From positions 1 through 7,858 of the forward strand of contig CAZBNS010000074.1 of NCBI GenBank assembly GCA_964493475.1: 7,858 nt of DNA, in the 5' to 3' direction. Made by a program: the position numbers and the translations under genes. Below the pieces are notes generated by a model. The model did not search any database. It saw only the letters and a program-made list of their open reading frames with translations, and was not told where the DNA came from. Origin of the DNA: CALXSC01 sp964493475. GTDB taxonomy: Bacteria; Pseudomonadota; Alphaproteobacteria; Rickettsiales; UBA1997. Of this stretch, positions 1-5,845 are shown one piece after another. The stretch's first letter is position 1, and each line of letters begins with the position of its first letter.

Positions 1-3000
1 CCTGTGTTGCCGGGAATCGACGCTCCAGTTGCCGTCACCGAAAAGCCTGTTGTCGAGACTCAAAAGCCGTTGCCTTCAACAAGTGAGACGCAAACCATTC
101 CGCGAGGCACCAAGGCCGTCGCAACTCTCCCTAACGGCGCAATCGTATCAGGCCAGGTCAAGGGCACTTCCAAGGACGGCAAGGTCGAGTTCCGCGCATT
201 CAAGGTGCGCAAGTTCGGGAGCAAGACTTTCACCCCATACCCGGTCAACTCTGATGGCACACCGGGATTCAAGGACTCTTTTGTCGATGCCGATAAGGTG
301 CGCCCGATTGACGCCTCCGCTGACGTGACCAAGCTGTCACCGGAGGAACAGCGCAAGCTCAAGATGGCTGAACGGATTGACGCGGCCAATGCGGATATCG
401 AGTTGCGAAAGGGCAATGAGGTTGCTCCTTCTGACGTTGTGGACAGGTTCAACTCTGCCAAGGAGCGCAAGGAGCGGAGAAAGACGGACAACGGGGATGT
501 GAAGTTCCGCAGGTCCATTGAACAAATAGAGACGCCTGAGTTTAAGGCGTGGTTCGGCGACAGCAAGGTCGTGGACGCGGACGGAAAGCCGCTGGTGGTG
601 TATCATGGGACGGCATCTACTGATATTACAGAGTTTCATCCGCAAGGAGAAGGCGCGGATAAGGCTCTTGAAATATTTCGCAAGGCAAAAGAAAACAACG
701 AGAAGTTTGGTTACATGAACTTCCGCAGTGGATCTTTCTTCAGTCCAGACCCTAACTATGCCGGAAGTTACACAGCAGAAGGAACTGGAACAATCTATCC
801 TGTTTACATCAAAGCAGAAAATCCGATCTATTTTGACATGGTAACTGGAAAAGTTACAGGCACAAACCCGGACAAAACCCCCGACGCTCTTATTCTTCGT
901 GAGGGTGATAGTATAAACGAGATCGCGGTTATAGACCCGCTTCAAGTCAAATCCGCGATCGCCAACGTCGGCACCTTCGACCCCGCGAACCCCGACATCC
1001 GCTTTAGGCGATCAACGGTTACGCCAGAGCAGGACGCGGCTTACATGAAGGCGGTCGAATCCGGCGACATGGAGGCNNNNNNNNNNNNNNNNNNNNNNNN
1101 NNNNNNNNNNNNNNNNNNNNNNNNNNNNNNNNNNNNNNNNNNNNNNNNNNNNNNNNNNNNNNNNNNNNNNNNNNNNTTCCGCCGCTCAGACGCCTCCGTT
1201 GACAAGCTCATGGAAGAGGTCAACCGTCAGGACGTGGCAGACAACTTCCGCGCCTTGCCGTCAACAGACCCCAAAGCCCGCGAGATTCAGGCCGACGTGC
1301 AGGTGTCCTACGCCTACAACCTCACGCGCAAGACCGTCCAGAGGATGCAGGACGAGGCCAGAGGCGTCTACGAGAATAACAAGACTCAGGCGCATCTGGA
1401 CTTGCTTGCCGGAAAGACGGACTCAGGCGATGTGAACACCGACGCCCGCAGAATGGCGCAGGACAAAATGGCGGTGGATGACCTGACGATGGATGCCGTT
1501 GCGAACCCGGACGATGACAACAAGACCGCCACCGCGATGCTCGGCATCTGGCGCTGGTATGAGCGAGGCACCGACGTTGCCCGCGCCTTGCGCCTACGCT
1601 TCGACCCGGTGAACACGCCGGAAGGACGCCGCGCTTGGATCTTGCGGACTATGCTCGCCCCCACAAGGAAAGAGGCGGCAATCATCCAGCGGGCCAAAAC
1701 GACGGCTGATGCCATTGAAGCGCTGAAAATCAGGGCCAAGAACGCACGGAAGGTCATGGTGTCCTTGAAGGCAAAGAACATCGACATTTCCAAGCTGACC
1801 GCCGCAGAACTGATGGATGATGCGTTTGTCGCCAAGATCATGCAGGAGATTTCGACGGCCCGCTCCGGTTGGGGCGACGTGGTGCATGAGTGGTGGCGCA
1901 ACGCCATTCTTTCGGCTCCCACGACTCAGATCGTGAACATGGTGGGCAACGCCGGACACGCGGCTTTGGAGGCTTTCATGCAGCGCCCGGTCGAGGCTCT
2001 AATCAACACGGTTGCGAAGAACGACAGGGCGGCGTCAATGCGCTCGGTCGGCGCGATGTACCGGGCCATAATCCCTTCTCTCAATTCTGCGAACAAGGCT
2101 TTCCTTCAATCATGGAAGATCGAGAAGCCTGTGTCTGGCGACTCGGCCAAGGTCGAGGAGTCGAACGCCGCCATACCCACCAAGTTCGGCGGGAAGATCA
2201 TCCGCACGCCTCAGCGCATTATGATGGCCGTTGATGAGTGGTTCAAGACTGTCTTCATGGCGATGCTTACGGCTGACTACGCCACACGCGAGTTTGACAG
2301 GCTGGTCAAGGAAGGCAAGCAGAAGGAGTCAAACCGAGAGGATTACGTTCTGGCGCAGGTGGACAAGGATTCCGCATCCTACGCTAAGGCATGGGAAGAG
2401 ACACTGAGGTGGTCGTTCCAGCAGAAGCCGGGGCACATGGCGGGCGCGATCATGAACTGGCGCAATGACCCGACTTTCGGTTTCTTGCTGAAGTTCATCT
2501 TCCCGTTCGTGAAGACCCCGGCCAACATCATTTCGACAGGCATCCGCAAGACGCCGCTGAACGCCCCATTCTACATCTACAAAGCGGCGACCGGAAAGTA
2601 CTCCAAGGAAGACGCTTTCAGGCTCGGCGCGGAACAGGCTGTAGGCATGGTCTTCATGTCCGTTCTGTACGGCATGATGGAGGGTGACGATGACGATCCG
2701 CTGAACCGTCCGCGAATCACCGGATCAAAGAAGACAACCTACATTTCACCGGCTGGCGAGAAAGAGGCTGAGGCGCAGGACTATCCTCCCATGTCCGTCA
2801 GGGTGGGCAACAAGTGGGTGAGCTACGCCCGCCTTGAGCCGTTCGCAACGATGACGGCGACTATGGTTGACGCTCTGACGGCATGGAAGCAGGCGAAGGA
2901 CGGCAAGACGGCTGACATTCCGGCTACCCTGTTCGCCTCCATACGCGGCAACTTCTCCGACAAGACCTTCTTGCAGGGTGTCGGGAACATGGTCAACATG

Positions 3001-3600
3001 ATCGAGGGCGACGAGTTCGCCATATCCAAGGCCGCGACAAGCACGCTGGCAGGGTTCAACCCGAACATCATACGTTCCACGGTCAGGGCGTTCGATCCAT
3101 ACGTGCGCGACACGAAGGCGAACAAGGGGTTCGTCAAGAAGCTGTCCTATCAGATCATGCCGTCAGAGGGCAACGCGCCTTTCCCCAAGATCGACAAGGC
3201 CGGTCAGCCGGTCAAGAAAGAGGGCGGCGGCGTCTACAACTCGCTGGTGCCGTTCCGCGTTCAGTCAGCCGACAAGACCACGAAGATTGACGCTATGGTC
3301 AAGCGGTACAACGAGAGCGTCCCCAAGGATGACCGCTGGTGGCCTTCGACCCCTTCACCGATAACCGTCAGGCTCGGCAAGGAGAAGATCGAGCTTACGC
3401 CGGAAGAGTTCGAGACGTACAAGCGTTATGCCGGGGATATCGCCCAACGCAGGCTGAAGTCGGTCAGCTTCAACTTTGACGCCCCTACCGAGAGCGACAT
3501 GGAACGCCTTAAAAAAGTCTACGAGAAAGCCAGAGACATCGCCAAGGACAAAATCAGGCCGTCAGTCATACGCCGTTTCACAAAGTCTGCGCGTGACTAG
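1..3600 (+). CDS. Phage large polyvalent protein with ART-like domain, C-terminal part (5' partial, contains assembly gap)
   Basis: The frame is open from base 1 to the TAG at 3598-3600, and no ribosome-binding site is visible before the first in-frame GTG (base 4), so the gene almost certainly starts upstream of the window. Counting residues from that GTG: 34-101 is a short beta-rich segment; 177-337 is an ADP-ribosyltransferase-like (ART-PolyVal type) domain with FKAWFGDS, VVYHGT (His201), GSFFSPDP and closing NPDIRFRRS; 338-357 looks like the start of another module; 358-391 is unknown sequence (Ns); 396-1198 is a long helical region with HEWWRNAILSAPTTQIVN (629-644) and a hydrophobic patch at 876-892. 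The C-terminal part resembles the LPD-type helical regions of phage polyvalent proteins (LPD38-like, from memory). Such proteins are thought to enter the host with phage DNA and act on host targets or defences; that role is inferred here. ART activity is not shown by sequence alone. Confidence 0.85.
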   Translation, partial: PVLPGIDAPVAVTEKPVVETQKPLPSTSETQTIPRGTKAVATLPNGAIVSGQVKGTSKDGKVEFRAFKVRKFGSKTFTPYPVNSDGTPGFKDSFVDADKVRPIDASADVTKLSPEEQRKLKMAERIDAANADIELRKGNEVAPSDVVDRFNSAKERKERRKTDNGDVKFRRSIEQIETPEFKAWFGDSKVVDADGKPLVVYHGTASTDITEFHPQGEGADKALEIFRKAKENNEKFGYMNFRSGSFFSPDPNYAGSYTAEGTGTIYPVYIKAENPIYFDMVTGKVTGTNPDKTPDALILREGDSINEIAVIDPLQVKSAIANVGTFDPANPDIRFRRSTVTPEQDAAYMKAVESGDMEXXXXXXXXXXXXXXXXXXXXXXXXXXXXXXXXXXFRRSDASVDKLMEEVNRQDVADNFRALPSTDPKAREIQADVQVSYAYNLTRKTVQRMQDEARGVYENNKTQAHLDLLAGKTDSGDVNTDARRMAQDKMAVDDLTMDAVANPDDDNKTATAMLGIWRWYERGTDVARALRLRFDPVNTPEGRRAWILRTMLAPTRKEAAIIQRAKTTADAIEALKIRAKNARKVMVSLKAKNIDISKLTAAELMDDAFVAKIMQEISTARSGWGDVVHEWWRNAILSAPTTQIVNMVGNAGHAALEAFMQRPVEALINTVAKNDRAASMRSVGAMYRAIIPSLNSANKAFLQSWKIEKPVSGDSAKVEESNAAIPTKFGGKIIRTPQRIMMAVDEWFKTVFMAMLTADYATREFDRLVKEGKQKESNREDYVLAQVDKDSASYAKAWEETLRWSFQQKPGHMAGAIMNWRNDPTFGFLLKFIFPFVKTPANIISTGIRKTPLNAPFYIYKAATGKYSKEDAFRLGAEQAVGMVFMSVLYGMMEGDDDDPLNRPRITGSKKTTYISPAGEKEAEAQDYPPMSVRVGNKWVSYARLEPFATMTATMVDALTAWKQAKDGKTADIPATLFASIRGNFSDKTFLQGVGNMVNMIEGDEFAISKAATSTLAGFNPNIIRSTVRAFDPYVRDTKANKGFVKKLSYQIMPSEGNAPFPKIDKAGQPVKKEGGGVYNSLVPFRVQSADKTTKIDAMVKRYNESVPKDDRWWPSTPSPITVRLGKEKIELTPEEFETYKRYAGDIAQRRLKSVSFNFDAPTESDMERLKKVYEKARDIAKDKIRPSVIRRFTKSARD
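529..1014 (+). other. ART-like domain module, AT-rich compared with the rest of its gene
   Basis: This stretch encodes the ADP-ribosyltransferase-like domain of the large protein. It starts at ETPEFKAWFGDS and ends at DIRFRRS. It lies between two copies of an FRRS motif, encoded at 505-516 and 1003-1014, and a third copy follows the assembly gap at 1177-1188. By hand count bases 601-960 have 160 G+C out of 360 (44%), against 60% in 121-180, 63% in 961-1020 and 58% in 1921-1980. The family uses NAD to modify a target, and an H-Y-E or R-S-E triad is usual. His201 in YHGT and the aromatic residues after GSFFSPDP fit; the glutamate (possibly Glu306) is uncertain. The composition suggests a separately acquired domain. 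Confidence 0.7.
1077..1176. other. Assembly gap of exactly 100 N
   Basis: One hundred consecutive Ns interrupt the large coding region. A run of exactly 100 is a common placeholder for a gap of unknown size, so the 34 unknown residues implied here may not be the true number. The frame happens to stay open across it. The left flank (DAAYMKAVESGDMEA) and right flank (FRRS) look like the beginning and end of a domain, so the missing part is probably coding. Confidence 0.95.
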
Positions 3601-3666
3601 GTAAACGGCAATAGACTCGGTGTGACAAAATGCACGTCTGATTCTGTCTGAAACGCGCAAAGTAGT

Positions 3667-3716
3667 AAAAAAAGAATCGGCGTAAGTTTCTCTATTTGAG
3701 TTACTTACGCCGATTC
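3667..3716 (-). terminator. Rho-independent terminator reading leftward, just after the tRNA 3' end
   Basis: A perfect 14-bp inverted repeat (GAATCGGCGTAAGT at 3674-3687, its complement at 3703-3716) surrounds a 15-nt loop. On the minus strand the hairpin is followed by seven Ts (3667-3673), the classic intrinsic terminator layout. On the plus strand the hairpin is followed by AAGATGG, with no T tract, so it should work mainly against leftward transcription. It begins only 4 nt beyond the CCA end of the tRNA fragment at 3721-3743, the usual place for a tRNA gene's own terminator. No other minus-strand gene ends nearby, so it was probably carried along with the tRNA end. Confidence 0.85.
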
Positions 3717-3720
3717 AAGA

Positions 3721-3743
3721 TGGTGGTAGGGCTTGGATTCGAA
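3721..3743 (-). other. tRNA 3'-end fragment, candidate attachment (att) site core
   Basis: Read on the minus strand, the 23 bases have exact tRNA 3'-end geometry: T-loop TTCGAAT, 5-nt T-stem half CCAAG, 7-nt acceptor half CCCTACC, discriminator A, then CCA. The five bases before the T-loop (CCTGA) cannot pair with CCAAG, and no anticodon arm or other tRNA half is present, so this is not a tRNA gene. Phage integrases commonly recombine in tRNA 3' ends and the phage carries a copy of that end to restore the tRNA. The site lies about 300 bp before the integrase start, the usual place for attP. The acceptor and discriminator bases look most like tRNA-Tyr, but the isotype is a guess. Confidence 0.8.
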
Positions 3744-3963
3744 TCAGGTAACTGCGCAAACTTGTAGTTATCCAGTAAACCAAGCATAGAATATAAGTTG
3801 TTGCTGTGGTTGATATTGAGTTCCTTTCAGGTCCGTTCTATTGCATATCCATGTTTACCCCAATAGCCGTTACTCTGCGCAATAATAGACGCAATGTTTC
3901 CGGTTGTTGTTCTGCGATTGTCTGCGAAAATGACTGTGAATTGACAGAATATAAAGTTTCCTG
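3744..3963. promoter_or_regulatory. Non-coding att/int control region with short repeats
   Basis: No convincing gene lies between the end of the large protein (3600) and the integrase start (4044). This part is AT-richer (about 41% GC over 3781-3900). It holds short repeats that could be integrase arm sites or regulator sites: CTGCGCAA at 3752-3759 and again at 3875-3882, TCTGCG at 3911-3916 and 3921-3926 (a 10-bp step, one helical turn), an inverted CTATTG/CAATAG pair at 3838-3843 and 3861-3866, and a near-palindrome at 3934-3947. All are too short to assign a protein to. No clear IHF site was found. Confidence 0.4.
3934..3947. promoter_or_regulatory. Near-palindromic operator-like site upstream of the integrase promoter
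   Basis: CTGTGAATTGACAG is symmetric at 12 of 14 positions (CTGTnAATTnACAG). It lies about 17 bp before the -35 box of the integrase promoter and includes a spare TTGACA (3941-3946). It could bind a dimeric regulator. The spacing between the CTGT and ACAG halves is 6, not the 8 of the E. coli LexA box, so LexA is not indicated. Confidence 0.3.
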
Positions 3964-3993
3964 TTGACAAAGTAATGCCTTTTTGTCTATACT
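3964..3993 (+). promoter_or_regulatory. Sigma70-type promoter for the integrase operon
   Basis: A consensus -35 TTGACA (3964-3969) and a near-consensus -10 TATACT (3988-3993) are separated by 18 bp. Transcription would begin near 4000, giving a leader of about 44 nt before the integrase ATG. Five-base arms CCGTT (3999-4003) and AACGG (4021-4025) could form a weak leader hairpin that leaves the ribosome-binding site free. Confidence 0.75.
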
Positions 3994-4030
3994 GTGTGCC
4001 GTTCAAGAGATGATGTACTCAACGGACAAC

Positions 4031-4036
4031 AAGGAG
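4031..4036 (+). promoter_or_regulatory. Ribosome-binding site of the integrase
   Basis: AAGGAG lies 7 nt before the ATG at 4044 and decides this start. The surrounding 12 bases (4029-4040, ACAAGGAGACCA) recur exactly at 5221-5232 before the next gene, at the same distance from its ATG. Confidence 0.85.
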
Positions 4037-4043
4037 ACCAGCC

Positions 4044-5273
4044 ATGTTACTTTCAAAACCAGTCGTATCACCGGCTCACCGCAAGAACCCTGACGGGACG
4101 CAGCGCGAAAACTGGCTCATCTACTGCGGGACGGACGGCGGACAGTCGATCAAGTATTACCGTTCGTCAAAGTCTGAGGCCGACAAGCTGGCAAAGCAGA
4201 TGGCCGAAAAGGTCAAGCGGGTGGGGCAAGCCGCTACAGCACTCACGACGGCACAGACATACGACGCTGCAGAAGCCTTCCAGATGCTCCTAGGCGCTGA
4301 GGCTGGTATTAGCCTTACCGAGTGCGCCCGCCAGTGGATAGAACGCAACACGGACGCTCTGGAGTGCCGTACTGCGCGTGTCAGCGAGTGTCTTGCTGAT
4401 TACCTTCGCAGGTTTGACCAATCCAAGGAACATTTCTACAGCGTCAAGACGGCCCTTACCAAGTTCGTTACACCGTTCGGTGACTTGCGCCGGATGTCTG
4501 AGCTGGATAGGTCTGCGGCAGAGTCGTTCCTAAGCCTATACGACAACCCCAAGAGTTTCAACCTGAACAGGGGGTATGTTCTGGCGTTCCTGAACTGGGC
4601 AAGGAAGAACGGGAAGTACACGCAGACGCAGTACAACGCCTGCCTGTGCATCGAGCGCAAGAGGGAGCCTTACAGACAGCCGTGCTTCTTCCACGCGGAC
4701 ACGGTTGAGAAGATCATGCGCTGGTGCGAGAGCCAGCCTGACGCCGATATGCTTGTGCCAAAGTTCGCGGTCGGGTTCTTCGCAGGCGTTCGGTCTGATG
4801 AGATATCGCGCATGGACTGGAAGGACGTTCACTTTGCCGAGAAAGAGATACGGATCGAGACCCCGAAAGGTGTCACAGGGACGCCCCCGCGAATTGTCGG
4901 AATGTCTGACAACCTTGCGGCTTGGCTGAAACCGTACTCGAAAGATGCCGGGAAACTGTGCTACAGTCAATCCGCGATCACTGCCAGAAAGAAGCTTATC
5001 AAGGAAAAGACCGGGATTGACTTCGATTCAAAGGGGATGCGCAACGTAGCACGGCACACGTTCGCCACGATGCACGCCGCTTTCTACAGGAACTTCGAGC
5101 TTACCGCTTCCGAGATGGGGCATGGGGCAAGCACGTCGATGCTGATGAAGCATTACAAGTCGATCACGAGCAAGTCTGATGCGACAGCGTTCTGGAGCAT
5201 CATGCCTGCCACCACCACGGACAAGGAGACCACCAATGAAAAAGAAAGACCAGCCGAAAAGAATGACGGCTAA
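4044..5273 (+). CDS. int: Tyrosine recombinase / phage integrase
   Basis: This 409-residue protein belongs to the phage integrase (tyrosine recombinase) family, which cuts and rejoins attP and attB through a phosphotyrosine intermediate. The N-terminal 60 or so residues are a probable arm-binding segment; about 85-190 is the helical core-binding domain; about 215-385 is the catalytic domain. Visible catalytic residues are Arg250 (GVRSDEISRMDW), Lys275 (ETPKGVTG), Arg337, His360 (EMGHGAST) and the nucleophile Tyr371 (MKHYKS). The usual HxxR box reads NVAR, with Asn334 in place of the His. The length is normal for the family. The start is fixed by a strong ribosome-binding site and promoter just upstream, and the gene sits about 300 bp from a tRNA 3'-end sequence, fitting a tRNA-targeting integrase. 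Its last 38 bases overlap the next gene. Confidence 0.95.
   Translation: MLLSKPVVSPAHRKNPDGTQRENWLIYCGTDGGQSIKYYRSSKSEADKLAKQMAEKVKRVGQAATALTTAQTYDAAEAFQMLLGAEAGISLTECARQWIERNTDALECRTARVSECLADYLRRFDQSKEHFYSVKTALTKFVTPFGDLRRMSELDRSAAESFLSLYDNPKSFNLNRGYVLAFLNWARKNGKYTQTQYNACLCIERKREPYRQPCFFHADTVEKIMRWCESQPDADMLVPKFAVGFFAGVRSDEISRMDWKDVHFAEKEIRIETPKGVTGTPPRIVGMSDNLAAWLKPYSKDAGKLCYSQSAITARKKLIKEKTGIDFDSKGMRNVARHTFATMHAAFYRNFELTASEMGHGASTSMLMKHYKSITSKSDATAFWSIMPATTTDKETTNEKERPAEKNDG
5223..5228 (+). promoter_or_regulatory. Ribosome-binding site of the 202-aa gene, inside the integrase gene
   Basis: AAGGAG lies 7 nt before ATG 5236. It fixes this start rather than the earlier in-frame ATG at 5179, which has no such site and would only lengthen the overlap with the integrase gene. 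Confidence 0.8.
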
Positions 5274-5844
5274 AAAGCCGCGCCGTAAGTCAAAGGCAAG
5301 CGACTTCGGTAACGAGATCGTACAGAAGACGGTTTTGTGGTCACAGACGATAAGCGCAAGAACGGCGATGATGATTGACGCGGCTCTAAAGAAAGATGAG
5401 CACGTAATCCAATATGGACTCGTTGACAAAGCCCTGCTTGAGAAGGTGCTTTGCCTTGAGATAAAACGCTGGAAGGTTGTGGTTCAACTGACAAACAAGA
5501 TCGTGTCGCAGTTGGAAGAGAAAGAACTCGCGATAGTCTGCCACGGCCACAATGCGGAAGATCCCGGCCCTGTCAAATACCAGTTCAGGAAGCTGTGCGC
5601 GAAACACATCATCGACACCAGCTATCTAGGCGTTGCCAACTCGAAGCAGAAGAAGGCGGCTTATTATGCCGCAAAGAAGTTCAAGCAGACGGGCAAGAAG
5701 AATCAGGCGTACCTAGTCAATGAACTGGCGTCCAAGCTCGCAGGGGAGTACATGCTGAGAGCCGGGACTGACCAGCTTGCCAGAGGTCTGCTTGCCGAGA
5801 TCATCGGAGAGGTCAAGGCCATCATCGAGGCGAGGGTGAGTTAG
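5236..5844 (+). CDS. Small basic protein of unknown function, co-transcribed with integrase
   Basis: I do not recognise this 202-residue protein. Its N-terminus is very basic (11 Lys/Arg in the first 21 residues, including KKPRRKSK), which suggests nucleic-acid binding. The rest is predicted mainly helical: segments at about 25-52, 62-98 and 157-200, with a Lys-rich stretch at 137-155. It has no signal peptide and no membrane segment. The start overlaps the integrase end by 38 bases and its ribosome-binding leader copies that of the integrase, so the two are probably co-expressed. The position suggests a recombination accessory factor (for example a directionality factor) or a lysogeny-linked protein, but no excisionase motif is visible; at 202 aa it is longer than most known ones. 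Function is open. Confidence 0.8.
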   Translation: MKKKDQPKRMTAKKPRRKSKASDFGNEIVQKTVLWSQTISARTAMMIDAALKKDEHVIQYGLVDKALLEKVLCLEIKRWKVVVQLTNKIVSQLEEKELAIVCHGHNAEDPGPVKYQFRKLCAKHIIDTSYLGVANSKQKKAAYYAAKKFKQTGKKNQAYLVNELASKLAGEYMLRAGTDQLARGLLAEIIGEVKAIIEARVS

Positions 5845-5845
5845 G

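Noticed and set aside
337..945. Long minus-strand open frame of 202 codons opposite the large gene
   Set aside because: It is a shadow of the well-supported plus-strand domain, with no ribosome-binding site and no recognisable domain.
3701..3787. Minus-strand frame of 28 codons across the tRNA fragment
   Set aside because: It is made largely of the tRNA 3' end and terminator arm; the ATG has no ribosome-binding site. It is a typical spurious frame at att sites.
3721..3790. Complete tRNA gene on the minus strand
   Set aside because: Only the 3' 23 bases fit. The T-stem does not pair (CCTGA against CCAAG), and no anticodon arm, D arm or 5' acceptor half is present.
3934..3947. LexA (SOS) box
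   Set aside because: CTGT and ACAG are 6 bases apart, not 8 as in the E. coli-type site; it may still be another operator.
3851..3967. Small plus-strand frame of 38 codons with several Cys, in the int control region
   Set aside because: It has no ribosome-binding site, it runs into the -35 box of the int promoter, and it matches nothing recognisable.
5179..5235. Earlier in-frame ATG (5179) as start of the 202-aa gene
   Set aside because: It would extend the overlap with int by 57 bases, lacks a ribosome-binding site, and the added residues look like an out-of-frame reading of int; ATG 5236 has AAGGAG at 7 nt.
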